Under the pieces are notes generated by a model. It searched no databases, had not been told where the DNA came from, and saw nothing but the letters and a program-made list of their open reading frames with translations. A program made the translations under genes and the position numbers. A DNA stretch of 64,000 nt from Boesenbergia rotunda. Taxonomy: Eukaryota > Streptophyta > Magnoliopsida > Zingiberales > Zingiberaceae. This document shows, one piece after another, positions 1 through 10,868 of this stretch; within the stretch, counting starts at the first letter, position 1; each line of letters starts with the position of its first letter. The DNA is taken from positions 81,362-145,361 of the forward strand of contig JAGFNQ010000842.1 of NCBI GenBank assembly GCA_024364735.1, given 5' to 3'.

Positions 1-804
1 CTATTTGACTACCCCTACTCAGTAGGGTTGACTTGTGGTTGACTTGAGTTTGACTGTTTGACTGTATTTGAACCATGATTACCTGCTTTATTTTCTGTTG
101 ACCAGGTTATGAGTACTTGTTCTCTTTTTAGTTAGGATTGTGCTCTGTAGAATAGACTTTTGATTTAAAAAATTTTTTAAAATGGAATTTGAAAAACTGT
201 TTTACTTAATTTCAAAATTAGTTTTTATTTTTCGAAGTAGTTTTATTTTTTATTTCAAAAACTACCCCCTTTCAAAACTAGGTGTTTTTCGAAAATGGAT
301 TTAGCCTAGGCTCTAACCCTAGAACTGCATGCACCTATAGACTTAGAAGCCAGCATCTCACAAGCACCTTAGGGCACTTTTGATTGATAACCTAGAAAGG
401 GTTGAGATGCTTAGGTCTTTGCCTTAATTCAAGATGCTTTAAGTCAGTGCATCTGCAGCAATTGGGGCACTAAATACAACTTAAACAGCAATCCAGTTAA
501 GTGTCAAGTTTAGAAAATCTAACTTGAACAGAAACACTTAACTTGACTTACCCTAGCAAAAACTACTGTTCATAACAGTTAGTGAGTAGCTAATTGGGTT
601 AGACACGTCCCTACAAGAGAAAATTGACTGATTTAATTTAAGTCTAATTATGAATTGGTTCAGTACAGCAAATTCATATTTAGTTCCTTTATTCATGCTA
701 TATTTATCTGTTTTGATATATGGCAAAGGGGGAGAGATAGGAAAGGAAAGAGAAATTACATACTTTTTCTAAATTTTTCCAAAAGCTTAAACTTTTTGAA
801 GAAG

Positions 805-1035
805 TATTCAAAATTTCTTAAGGCTTTCAAAATTTTGCCTAAGTACTCCAGTTTCAAAATTTCTTAAGGCTTTCAAAATTTTGCCTAAGTACTCCAGTTT
901 CAAAAATTTCTTAAGGCTTTCAAAATTTTGCTTAAGTACTCCAGTTTCAAAAGTTCTTAAAGCTTTCAAAATTTTGCCTAAGTACTCCAGTTTCAAAATT
1001 TCTTAAAACTTTTAAAATGTTGCTAAGTACTCTAG
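805..1035 (+). repeat. 46-bp tandem repeat in copia tail
   Basis: About five head-to-tail units built on CTTAAGGCTTTCAAAATTTT followed by GCCTAAGTACTCCAG. The first three are almost identical and the last two diverge. The short ORFs here on both strands are products of the repeat. Confidence 0.9.
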
Positions 1036-1286
1036 CTGCAAGATTTTTACTCAAGCTTTCAAATTTTTTTAAGTACTATAAAGCTTAAGTTTTTCAAAGC
1101 TGTATTAAAACTGAAATTCTTACTTAAGCTAACATTTTCAAAAAGTTTTCAAGTACAAGTTTTGTTTAAACCCCACGAATTTTTGAAAAATCTAGGGGGA
1201 GATTCCTTCCAGGGGAGGGAATAAAAGTTAAAACTTTTTCATGTTTTGCTTAAACTTAACTTTTTGAACTAGGGTTGCCATAAATC

Positions 1287-1300
1287 AAAAAGGGGGAGAT
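1287..1300 (+). promoter_or_regulatory. Polypurine tract of S1 copia element
   Basis: AAAAAGGGGGAGAT lies immediately before the TGTTGG start of the LTR. It is the expected primer for plus-strand DNA synthesis. The same tract precedes the 3' LTR at 54927 and, on the minus strand, adjoins the LTRs ending at 30840 and 34146. Confidence 0.85.
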
Positions 1301-1411
1301 TGTTGGTGCAGAATGCACCTAAGTCAAACCTGTGTTTTGATAATGGCAACATAGGTCAAAAGTTAAGTCTTTCTTATTTTCTAACAAGTTAATCTAGTGT
1401 GCAGGAAAAGC

Positions 1412-1785
1412 CCTAGCGAAGGACTGCTAGGCACTGGCAAAGGAATGCCAGGAAAGAAAGCCCTAGCGAAGGATTGCTAGGCAACTAGCGAAGGACTGCC
1501 AGTATCAAGCCCTAGCGAAGGACTGCTAGGCTCCAGGCAAAGGACAGCCTGGGACTGAAGCCCTAACGAAGGACTGCTAGGCAACTAGCAAAGGATTGCT
1601 AGGCAACTGGCGAAGGACTACCAGTATCAAGCCCTAGCGAAGGACTGCTAGGCTCCAGGCAAAGGACAGCCTGGGACTGAAGCCCTAGCGAAGGACTGCT
1701 AGGCAACTGGCGAAGGACTGCCGGTTTACAAGTCCTGACAAAGGACCGTCAGACAAAAGTCCAACCAAAGGAGCGGTTGGCATCA
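1412..1785 (+). repeat. Array of short hairpins with 8-nt loops (S1 LTR)
   Basis: Roughly fourteen units in which a 5-6-bp stem encloses an 8-nt loop with core AAGGA. Stems differ but stay paired: CCTAGC/GCTAGG, CTGGC/GCCAG, CCAGGC/GCCTGG, CTGAC/GTCAG, CCAACC/GGTTGG. A few units have one mismatched arm. The same array occurs in reverse at about 33740-34050. Confidence 0.85.
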
Positions 1786-2029
1786 GGTAATTTCTCCCGA
1801 GAGGAGTAGGTGAGGACGCGTTCCCCGTCGAGGGAACAGTAGGCGTCGGTTCGACCTAGGGCTCCATTTTGGAGACCAAAGTCAAGACCAAGACAGCTAA
1901 GGATGTATAAATCTAATAAATTATTATTATTATGTTTTGGACTAACCCTGGATGCAGGACCGAAGGAATGTGTGTCTGCAGCTCAGAAAGCCTCAAAGGA
2001 GAGAGGCAAGGCTGAGTAGGGCACCCGGA

Positions 2030-2331
2030 GTGTCCCGGGCGCCCCCAAGGTGCATACAAAACAAGTAAAGAGAAAAAGGGTTCGAATAGCTGCTGGGCCG
2101 GGCGCCCCCGTGCTCCCGGGCGCCCGCGCTGCTCCCAGGCGCCCCCATGCGTATACCTCTAACCGAAGCCCTCGAAGCCAAGCGGATAAAATTTGAGTCG
2201 GTCAATCCGGGCGCCCCGAGTCCTCCGGGCGCCCCGGTCAAAGCGGATCCAGAGGATCAGACGCAACCGAGACTTTGACGGATCAAAGGCCACGTGGGGG
2301 GCGCCCCCGACGTCCCGGGCGCCCCCAGGCC
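2030..2331 (+). repeat. GGGCGCCC palindrome cluster upstream of LTR TATA
   Basis: Repeated 8-bp palindromes GGGCGCCC, often paired about 16-20 bp apart and joined by CCCGGG-like words. The cluster stops just before the TATA box. Equivalent clusters are present in the other two S1 LTRs. Confidence 0.8.
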
Positions 2332-2332
2332 C

Positions 2333-2340
2333 TATATAAA
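2333..2340 (+). promoter_or_regulatory. TATA box of S1 LTR
   Basis: TATATAAA directly follows the GC-rich palindrome cluster. The copy at 59001-60329 has TATATAAG at 59894 in the same relative place, and the minus-strand copy has a TATAAATA-type box at about 33184-33195. Confidence 0.65.
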
Positions 2341-2757
2341 GGCCCTTCGACCAAGGCTTCAGAACATCAATTCATTCAACGCTTCCACGCTCTTCTGCTC
2401 TCGCGCCATGCTCCGGAAACTGCCCAACTCGAGCCGACGACATCCCGCTGCTCCGAACAAGTGAACCTACAATCGGACGTCGGTAAAAGAAGAGCATCTT
2501 TTTCTTAATTGTTAAAGTTTACTGCACTTACTCTGTATTCAATATTTGCAAACTGTCTTTGCGCCAAATACAGAATTGCCCAAAGTAAACGGTCAACGAC
2601 CGTGGGCCTTGGAGTAGGAGTCGACACAGGCTCCGAACCAAGTAAATCGACTGTGTCTCTGTGTATTGTTTTTAATCTCCGCTGCGTACCTACTCTTACT
2701 CAAATCCGAAAGTTTTCCGATATTCACCCCCCCTCTATCGGTTTTATCGATCCAACA

Positions 2758-3796
2758 CCAACACCACATTGGCTAGCTAGGCCGGGAATTGCACCTCTCG
2801 GATGTGCCCAGCCTCCTTCAGCCTCTCGATTTCGGCTCGGATCGCCTTATTTTGCTCGGTGCTGAAGTCCCATTTTCTCTGTTTCACGGGCCGAGCGTGG
2901 GGATAAATGTGGAGGCGGTGCTCCGCTACCTTCGGTCGAATGCCTTTCAGTTCTTTGACTAACCAGGCAAAGACATCTTGATTTCGAGCCAAGCACTCCA
3001 GAAGGGGCTTCTTTATCTCCTCGGGCAGCCTCGCTGCGACCTTGACTCGAGCTTCCTCCCGATCTGGGAGGAGCTGCACCTCTTCCTTATCTTCATGCAA
3101 CTCAGACCAAGGGGAGGCTTGAACCATGTTGCAATAAGGTAAGGGGTGTGGAGCCTTGCGGCTTTCTACCTGGACGTCGTCCACGTAGCATCTCCGGGCC
3201 ACTCTTTGGTCGCCCTTGACTTCTCCCTCCTTGTCCCCGACTGGGAACTTAACCTTCAGGTAAAAGGTGGAGGTGACGACCCAGAACTCATTGAGGGTCG
3301 GTCGACCCAAAATGGCATTGTAGGACGAGGGAGCGTCCACCACTATGAAAGTGGACCATCGAGTCCTCTTCAGTGGCTCCTCGCCTAAGGAAATGGCCAG
3401 CCGGATCTGGCCAATAGGCTGCACCTGATTCCCCGTGAAACCGAACAACGGGGTCGCTACTAGGTCCAGCTGGGACCTCTCGATCTGGAGCTAGTCGAAC
3501 GCTCTCTTATAGAGTATGTTGACCGAGCTGCCAATGTCCACTATGGTGCGGTAGACTTGATAATTGGCGATGACGGCTGTAATGACCAGCGCGTCATCAT
3601 GTGGGACCTCCAGCCCCTGTAGATCCTGAGGCCCAAAACTGATCTGGGCCCCTCGGCCTGGGCCGAGCTGGTGCCGACCTGATGGATCTCCAGTCGGCGC
3701 ACCTGTGCCTTCCTGGCACGGTTGGAGTCTCCTCCCGTCGGTCCGCCCAAGATGACATTTATGCCTCCTCAGACGACATTCTGCTGGTTGGCTCAC
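2758..3796 (-). pseudogene. pol: Gypsy protease and N-terminal reverse transcriptase, broken
   Basis: Retroviral-type aspartic protease followed by the start of reverse transcriptase. The protease active-site stretch reads VDIGSSVNILY near 3530; the family normally has DTG or DSG, so the threonine/serine position is Ile here. Downstream are the conserved words AILGRPTLNEFW (about 3300) and, near the 3' limit, the RT entry region HIREVQFPA with an upstream basic RPVKQRKW. The frame is open apart from TAG at 3491-3493 after KRAFD, where a Gln codon would be usual, and TAG at about 2776-2778 after FPA, where the family has Trp. N-terminal protease sequence above about 3650 reads in another frame. 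The S1 copia element cuts the gene before the palm catalytic motif. Confidence 0.8.
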
Positions 3797-5041
3797 TCCT
3801 CCTCCGTCTCCTCGTCCCCAGCCTGGTTCCCCTGAGGGAAGAGATTGCGGGCAGCTGGGGAGTTTCCTCGTAACTCCTCGGCCGCTGGGTCAACATTCGG
3901 GCCACCCTGGCCTGCACCTCGTCCAGGAGGTGTCTGTCGTCCTCGTCCTATGAGGGCAGGGGCTTGGCCCCGACCAGCTTGGCGACACTCCTCAGTGGCA
4001 TGTCCGTGGCTCTGATGGAAGGTGCAGTATGACCTCCATCGGGCGGGGAAACACCCTTGGGCCACCTGCTGTACATGCCGTCGCTCCATACCCGCATGCT
4101 CGGCGGGCCCCCGTGGGCTGCGGATAGGCCCACCTGGGGGTCTAGCAACCTGAACAGGGTTGGAAGGCGTTTGGGCAACCGACTCTCTCTTGCGAGCGGC
4201 CTGTGCCTCTTCCACATTAATATATTTGACAGCCTTACCAAGAAGGTTGTCGAAGTCCTTCGGGGGTTTCATGATCAGCGAGCGAAAAAACTCCCCATCC
4301 TGCAAGCCTTGGGAAAAAGTGCTCACCATGACCTCGGGGGTGGCGGTCAGCACGTCTATTGCCACGCCATTGAACATCTTAATGTAGGCCCGGAGGGTTT
4401 CCTTCGGGCCTTGCTTCAGGGCAAACAGGTTAAGGCTTGTCCTGTGGTGCCTTCGACTACTTGCAAAGTGCTGCAGGAATACTCTTTTGAGCTTCTCAAA
4501 GCTTGTGATCGACCCCTCAGGGAGTCGGTCAAACCATCTCTGGGTTGTGCCAGAGAGGGTTATCAGGAAGGCTCGGCATTCGACGCCTTCTGGATATTGA
4601 TGAAATAGAGCTGCGCTCTCGAACTTCATCAAATGCTCTTCCGGATCCGTGGCCCCCGCATACTCGGGGATGGTAAAGAAACGGAGATGGCGGGGAACTG
4701 GGTCCTCCAAGACCTAGGGGCAAAGGGACTGCGTACCAGGGCAGCTAAAGCAGGGTCAGCCGGGGCCTTTCCCTTGTCTGGTCGCCTCCCCCGCACCGGG
4801 TTGGACATTGAGGCTTCGACTGACATAGAATGAACCTCATCACCTCGGCGTTGGGGGATGATCGCAGGGGGGGTGCAGAGCCGCCCTCAGGCCGAGTGGG
4901 CCTTCCTTGTCCTCCGGAAGGTCGATGCGCCACTGGCTCCGGGCCTTGAGGCCCTTGACTGGTGGCTTGTGAGGGTCTTTGAGAAGCCCTTTGAGCTTGC
5001 GTAGCCATTAGGACCTCATACTCCTCACTGGAGACCTCCAT
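3793..5041 (-). pseudogene. gag: Gypsy (Tat-like) gag, frameshifted
   Basis: Capsid-like protein of the retrotransposon. The best frame, 4710-3793 (305 aa), contains the retrotransposon-gag domain: YAGATDPEEHL at the N-terminus, WFDRLPEGSI, an RRHHRTSLNLFALKQGPKE stretch and LRAYIKMFN. A C-terminal YCTFHQSHGHATEEC segment is the zinc-finger-like motif of this group. The true start is probably the ATG at 5041, about 30 nt inside the binding-site region; that 98-aa frame (MEVSSEEYEVL...) loses register near 4850, and a second piece (4826 down) carries the linker. At least two indels therefore separate the N-terminus from the core. Gag ends in an acidic tail overlapping the pol frame. Confidence 0.85.
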
Positions 5042-5070
5042 CGCTAACGGGTTGTGCTGCTGGTGTCCCT

Positions 5071-5087
5071 CTTTCTAGCGCCAAATT
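5071..5087 (-). promoter_or_regulatory. Primer-binding site of Tat-like element
   Basis: On the minus strand the LTR ends GGATCA and is followed within two bases by TTTGGCGCTAGAAAG. A TTTGGCGC-type site directly after the LTR is characteristic of Tat/Athila-group gypsy elements. Confidence 0.7.
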
Positions 5088-6215
5088 TGATCCTGTCGCG
5101 AAGCAAGCTGGAGGCCCCTACGGTTGGATGAGCCTCCAGGGAGCGCGAGATCGCCGAGGTGGTCTACTGAGCTGGATCGTCTTTAGCTTGCAAGACAGAG
5201 ACCGTTAGAACCTGCCGGGAAAAGTCTCCGGCCAGGTACTCCGACGGTCAAGTCAGTGCGCGACGGTGGCAATGGAAAGCAATAGAACAGTATGGAAGGC
5301 ACTATTGCACGTACTTGAGAGATGCGGAGTGTGGAGGTTTATATAGCCGGGGAAGCTGACAGTTCCTACCCCACTTGCCACCTACTGTCATATAGCGAGG
5401 ACAAGGTGATGCATGCCCAGAGGTGGCAGGATAAAGTGATGCATACTGGGTTAAGGAAAGGGGCACTGTCAGCTTAATGGCTGACGCCTTTTGGCGCCGC
5501 TCGACCTAACACCAGTGTAGGTGGTCGCAGTACGGGGGGACAGGGTAGGGCAGGAAGATCAGTGCCTCAGCGTGATATCCGTCGTTTAAGACCCGGAGGA
5601 CCTCAGTCATATGCCGACCTCGTACAGCTTCTGGTAGCCTGGTGCCAGGGAGTGGTTGTGTTTGCCAGGGCCGCCTGGGTGCCTATAAGGGTGCCGACTG
5701 GGGCACTGAATGACGAGGCCGACTGAGGGCCTATGGGGGTGCCGACTGGGGCACTGAATGACGAGGCCGACTGAGGGCCTATGAGGCTACCGACTGGGGC
5801 ACTGAATGAGGGCCTATGAGGGTGCCGACTGGGGCACTGAATGACGAGGCCGACCGAGAGCATATGAGGGTGCCGACTAGGGCACTGAATTACGAGGCCG
5901 ACTGAGGGCCTATGAGGGTGTCAACTGGGGCACTGAATGACGAGGCGTTCAGTAATGCTCCCTTCGGTTCGGGCTTACCCCTTGAGCGTGGTCCGCCACG
6001 CGTCGGCGGGGAGCCAAACCTGGAGGGCTACTAGAGCACAAACGTCCACGCTTGGGTCAGATCGATCCTAAGGAGCGTGGGTCGCCACGCGTCCGTTCAG
6101 GGGCCCCGACCCGCATGATGTCTATCTGCTGGGCCTTTTCTGCCCCCTAACCATCTTCTTTCTAACTAGGCGCTAGACTGGCGGACCAGACTACACGTAA
6201 ACGGGCCTGGGATCA
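5088..6215 (-). mobile_element. 5' LTR of Tat-like element
   Basis: The minus strand starts TGATCCC and ends GGATCA, giving matched termini (1128 bp). It holds a TATA box (CTATATAAA, about 5337-5346), a 47-bp minisatellite at 5685-5945, and GCGTGG..CCACGC hairpins near 5978 and 6078. The R/U5 half aligns by eye with 23263-23560: shared words include CTCCGACGGTCAAGTCAGT and the region around TATATAGCC. Confidence 0.8.
5685..5945 (-). repeat. 47-bp minisatellite in Tat-like LTR
   Basis: About six copies of a unit whose forward core is GTGCCGACTGGGGCACTGAA, one shortened, with mostly point differences. The unit contains a small inverted repeat (GTGCC..GGCAC). The ORF at 5603-5863 is this repeat read on the minus strand. 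Confidence 0.9.
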
Positions 6216-7857
6216 CATATAATTAAAAAAAAACTTCTTCATGGACTTGCCCAATGCAGTTCCCTTATTGGCCTCATGGGAGGTCCCGCCATGGTGACCC
6301 TCATTGTACAATCTCTTTTGGCACCATGTATTAGTGTTGTTAAGACTGATTAATAACTGATAGACTTTTTCAACCAAGAGATAGAGAAATCAGTGCTTCA
6401 ATTTTAATGTTGCATTTTGCAAAGGATACATACATTTTTGATGGCTTACATATAATTGATCTCATAGTCATTTATAAAAGAATAAATTAGGAAATTAAAC
6501 AGATCAGTAGAGGATATTTTCTTCAAAAAATTGATCCCATTCCATTCTATAATTTTACTATGTGATAACCAATTGAATTAAATCCAGGACTTCGATTTTA
6601 ATGTTGCAGGTGTTAGATTACATGTGGTCAGATAAAGATGATGATATGATGCAACGTGCGATAATAGAGTAACAAAATTCAAATTAAATGTAGACTTGCT
6701 TTCGTGGTCCTGCCTACGGCTTTTGATTCCTAAATCAAATATGGATAATGATTGATCATCCGTCGACTTAGCAAATCTAATGCACTTGATGTTCTAACTC
6801 CCACGTCAGGCGAATCTAGTCTCTATGGTATAACCAGCGCTTCTCCATTTATCTTGACGGTTGATAATTTTTTTTTATAAAATTGAATCGATGACCCAAT
6901 TTATCTATTATCTGATTTATCATTTTATTAAAATCTCTACAGTATAATATTCAGATGATAAAATTGTTTCACGTCAGGCAAACCTCCTTCAACAACTTGT
7001 GTTTTACAGCCTGAACACCTCCCTTAACGATCATTTTTAAGCATGATTCTGTTAAAAATGGCTCTGCCTCCTATGAGTACTGAGAGCTCAGACAGCACAT
7101 AATCAGGTACACATTCTACCATACGTACGTAACTACTACGGTATATGCCCTAAGATAAGTCGTAATTGTGTAAGCATCCAATGGGGGTCACCCCAATTTT
7201 TAGGAATTTTTTTAACAACAATTATTAGAAATTTTAAGATTTCTTTTATCAATAATAATTGATTGTTTAAAATGACGTATTTAAAATGGTAGATTTTCAA
7301 AAGATATATGTACATTTTAAACTTTTTAAGTTATATATTTTTTATTTTATCAATCACTAGTATTGAATTAAAAAAAAATCACTACAATACTGTATTTAAA
7401 AAATGAGTATTGTAATACTGTATAAAATTTAACTTCAATATTAAAATGATATTAATTTTAATTTTAATTTTTGAAATATAGTACAACAATACATTAATGA
7501 TGTTGTTTTCAAAATTCAATATCAATATAAAGGATAAATTAAAAACATAAACATATTTATTTTAAATTTGAAAATTAAATAAGTATTTTTTTTTGAATTA
7601 CTCTATTTTAAATGCGACTTCTTATTAATTTTTTTTAAGACTACTATTGTTCAACCTCAACGGATATGCATATCTCTACAATAACATAGTCATATTCACT
7701 TTAGATCTAAGAATTATAGTTTTTTTCTTGGCCTCTATCCAAAATGTTTTATGTAAATGAAGACACTCTTCATCCTTTTTAGAAAAGATGATCTTTTCTA
7801 TTTCTAATTAATATGAGATTTTGATGAATCCCTAATAATTTTCCTCTCAAACAAAAG

Positions 7858-8235
7858 ACCACCATTGGTCCGGGCCTCTTCGTAAGCATCCTGTAACTCT
7901 TGACTTGCTTTGGGTCTCCCCGCGAGCATCCGGTTACTCTTTGACTTAATCTGGATCTTTGAGTCTTCCTGCGAATATCCGATCTATTCCGAGCCTCCCC
8001 TTGAGCATATTGTCATCCTTTTACCTACTTCGGGCCTCCTCGCGAGCATCTGACCTGTTTCGAACCTCCGGACTTCCTCGCGAGTATCCGCATCCAATCA
8101 CTCTTGATTTACTTTGGGTCTTCGGGTTTTTCCGTGAGCATTCATATTCGATCACTCTTGCTTTACTCCGAATCTCTCTGTAAACATCCGATTATACTTG
8201 ATCTACTCCGAACTTTCCTCAACATCGTTCAAGGA
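7858..8235 (+). repeat. Degenerate tandem repeat, about 50-70-bp units
   Basis: Six or more diverged units built on CTTGACTTACTTCGGGTC followed by TCCCCGCGAGCATCCG. Conserved words (CGCGAGCATC, TTTACTC) recur at uneven spacing, as in an old satellite. The ORF at 7959-8183 is derived from it. Confidence 0.7.
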
Positions 8236-8340
8236 TCTTCTTATATGATATATGGTCTATACAATTTATTAGATTCTCAAAGGATATATATATTTTTATA
8301 ATAATATGATATTATTATGTTAAATTTAAATTCTAATAAT

Positions 8341-8362
8341 TTATATATATATATATATATAT
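8341..8362. repeat. (AT)n microsatellite
   Basis: About eleven AT dinucleotides in AT-rich flanks. Confidence 0.9.
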
Positions 8363-8686
8363 TTTATTTTCTCATTAATATAGGATTTTGATTGATGTTG
8401 CCAACTGATGTCGATGATAGTGTCGAAGTAGACAATGAGTGGGTGGCGTTTCAGTTCAAATATTTCTGGTGGCAGTGATGTGATCATTCAATGCACTGGG
8501 CCTGCTTTTGCTGGCTGTCACCCACGATCGATGTTGCATCCTTCCAAAGCAAGCCAGCAAGGTCCAGTTTGACTCACCAATCCTACGACATTCGCCAACT
8601 GGCAACGGCACGTTGTTCGATGAAATGGATGGCCGCGCGGTCGGTACTTCAATTCGGGGACCTCTCCCTCTCTCCTCATGCACAGC

Positions 8687-8726
8687 AGACAGACAGACAG
8701 CCAGACGGACGGACGGACGGACGGAC
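8687..8726. repeat. (GACA)n/(GACG)n microsatellite
   Basis: GACA tetranucleotides pass into ACGG tetranucleotides. The overlapping ORFs on both strands (8456-8811) owe their length to this repeat; their PSVRPSV-like strings are a microsatellite artefact. Confidence 0.9.
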
Positions 8727-9529
8727 ACCGAGATCTTCGACCGTAGCGCCAGCCAGCCGTAGCGGCGAAACACACCACTTCAATTCTCCAATAGAATAAA
8801 CCTATAATCATTTAACATCTTCTAACCTTTTTAACGTTATAATATTTACTATCTCATTAAAAAAAATATAAAATTAAAATATCATATATATATTAATATT
8901 AATCTCTTTATTTTCACACATTTATTTAACATTCAACCCTCATTATTTATGAGATCCACATGTCACATACATATTATCTCACATATATATTCTCTCACAT
9001 ACATATTTTTTATTTTTAATTTTATTTATCAATTTAAATAATTATTATTTAAAATAAATAATAATAATATTTTTAAATATATTTATCGGTATTTTACCAA
9101 AAAGCGTACGTAAGAATCCATATTTACTAAAAAAACGAACTATGGTTTATTCTTTACCAAAGTGCGCATGTAAAATCAACTCATTCCTTTTATACCGCTC
9201 TCGCCAAAACTCCTTTTCATAGTTTATTTTTCGAGATATCCGAATCACCTTTTCATAATTTGATTTTAAAATAATAAACTGGGTTGGATGCGGATATTCT
9301 CATACTTTTACCCTATATAACTCTCCTGCCTTGTAAATCGACCAAGCTCCGAAGCTTTTGCTATATTTTACTGTGATTGTGAAAGATTAAGAAATAATTA
9401 AAATATTATCTTATAAATAATCATTAAGATCCATTTGGCTCGAAATGAATTTATTTCAAACATTTTTTTGCCTGATATAAGATATAAATAGAAAATATAA
9501 AATATCTAAAAATATCAACAAAATAAAAT

Positions 9530-9900
9530 AAGGAGGGCCTAAAATAAAAATGAATTTATTTCAAACACTTTATTTTATTTATATTATTTTATATTCGACT
9601 CTTAAAGAGGACCCCTAAAATAAAAATATTTCAGTCCCAAAGAGGGTCTGAAATGAAAAATTTAGACCCTCTTTGGGCCTGAAATAAAAATATTTCAGGC
9701 CTAAAGAGGGTCTGAAATGAAATATTTCAGGCCCAAAAAGTGTCTGAAATAAATTTATTTCAGGCTCTCTTTAGGCCTGAAATAAAAATATTTCAGGCCC
9801 AAAGAGGACCTAAAATAAAATATTTCAGACTCAAAAAGTGCCTGAAATAAATTTATTTTAGGCCTTCTTTGGACTTAAAATGAAATGTTTCATCATGCTG
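9530..9900. repeat. Array of TTTCAGGCCC hairpins
   Basis: Repeated units in which ATTTCAGGCCC is followed after about five bases (AAAGA) by its reverse complement GGGCCTGAAAT, in places with mismatches. The same hairpin occurs at 10355-10600, 11690-12170, 15360-15530 and, in reduced form, about 22305-22400. Confidence 0.85.
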
Positions 9901-10602
9901 TTGTATTATCCATCATAATCGATAATTCATCCAATAGGCTAATGCACAAAAGCTTGCTGTGTTCCTATCATCCCATCCACGGATGACACAAGTGAATTAT
10001 CTGGACCTCCTGGGCGCCCTCTACATTATTCTCAAATAAGTTTATCAAATTTTCTTGTTTGATCAAAAGTAATAAGATCAATAAAGATTGGTATTGCATA
10101 TCCTTTGTAGACAAAAGGTGTACGCTCAGTGCTGAGTTTTTTTGATAGGATTACTAGCTCTTTCGGAGCATATTGTGCAAAGTACCAAGTTCTTCAGCGT
10201 AACTGTCAGTTTTGGTAATTATACTTTCTTCTTGACAGCTTCTTATATGAGGAATCAAAAGTTTATCCTATATGTTCTTGTATAAAAACTAGGGATCTTA
10301 TTTGTTGACATAATTTGACAAAAGTTTTATGCATCTATTCATTTAGGCAAGCAAAACATTTCATTTTAGGTCCAAAGAGGGCCTGAAATGAAATATTTCA
10401 GGCCTAAAAAGAGGGTTTGAAATTTTTTATTTCAAGTCCAAAGAGGATCTAAAATGAAAATTTCAGGCCCTCTTTGGGCCTAAAAAAATTTCAGTCCCAA
10501 AGAGGGTCTGAAATTTTTTATTTCAGGCCCAAAAAGGGTATGAAAAATTTCATTTCAGACACTCTTTAAGACTGAAATATTTTTATTTTAGGGGCCCTCT
10601 TT

Positions 10603-10868
10603 AGGAGTGAAAATATAAAGTGTGGTTCATCATTGACCAAAGAACACTGGGTATTATTTTCTGAAATCACTATTTTTCTGAAAATATAAAATATAAAATA
10701 AATGAAAGCAATCATTTTTGTTAGAAGTGTTGCATATACAGATTAATAAACTGTTAACCAAATACCTCATTTCTATGACGAACCAAGCTTTGAAATCCAT
10801 TGTAATAAAGGAAAATAATGCCCTGTATTCTTTGGCCAATGATGAACCACACTTTATATTTCACTCCT
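10603..10868. mobile_element. MITE-like inverted-repeat unit, copy 1
   Basis: About 265 bp with ends of roughly 50 bp in inverted orientation: GGAGTGAAAATATAAAGTG at the left, CACTTTATATTTCACTCC at the right, each continuing through CATTG(A/G)CCAAAGAA. It has no coding capacity; the ORF at 10654-10839 lies inside it. Confidence 0.65.

Larger units (their letters stand above)
1..1300 (+). mobile_element. SIRE-like Ty1-copia (family S1), 3' internal region
   Basis: This is the non-coding tail of a copia retrotransposon between pol and the 3' LTR. It is AT-rich, rich in TTTTCAAA-type words, lacks a long ORF, holds a 46-bp tandem repeat, and ends in a purine tract directly abutting an LTR that starts TGTTGG. 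The same kind of sequence, in reverse, lies beside the related LTR at 32766-34146. SIRE/Maximus elements typically have a long AT-rich tail of this sort ending in a GGGGGAGAT-type tract. The rest of the element lies before position 1. Confidence 0.75.
1301..2757 (+). mobile_element. 3' LTR of S1 copia element
   Basis: The LTR begins TGTTGG and ends CCAACA (perfect 6-bp terminal inverted repeat), 1457 bp. It has a hairpin array at about 1412-1785, GGGCGCCC palindromes at 2030-2331, a TATA box at 2333 and a pyrimidine-rich end. Related copies are at 32766-34146 (minus) and 59001-60329 (plus). It is inserted in the reverse-transcriptase region of the Tat-like element that follows. The other side of the insertion is outside the window, so the TSD cannot be checked. 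ORFs at 1993-2241, 2275-2508 and 2509-2865 lie in or across the LTR and are not genes. Confidence 0.9.
2758..6215 (-). mobile_element. Tat-like Ty3-gypsy retrotransposon, 5' part, disrupted
   Basis: Reading on the minus strand from 6215: 5' LTR, primer-binding site, gag, protease and the start of reverse transcriptase, then a break where the S1 copia element is inserted. The order gag-protease-RT and the protein motifs are those of Ty3-gypsy. Gag style, a C-x2-H zinc-finger-like motif and the TTTGGCGC binding site fit the Tat group. The element is dead: gag-pol has frameshifts and at least two stop codons. The LTR is homologous in its R/U5 part to the one at 23263-24217. Confidence 0.85.
6216..9085. 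other. Gene-free interval
   Basis: Mostly AT-rich and without convincing coding frames. It contains a degenerate tandem repeat (7858-8235), an AT microsatellite and a tetranucleotide microsatellite in a short GC-richer island at 8400-8800. I see no LTR ends, TIRs or splice-bounded exons. Confidence 0.5.

Noticed and set aside
4057..4608. 183-aa plus-strand ORF
   Set aside because: Antisense shadow of the Tat-like gag, which has clear gag motifs on the minus strand.
8456..8811. Overlapping ORFs of about 100 aa on both strands
   Set aside because: Their length comes from the GACA/GACG microsatellite; no recognisable protein in any frame.
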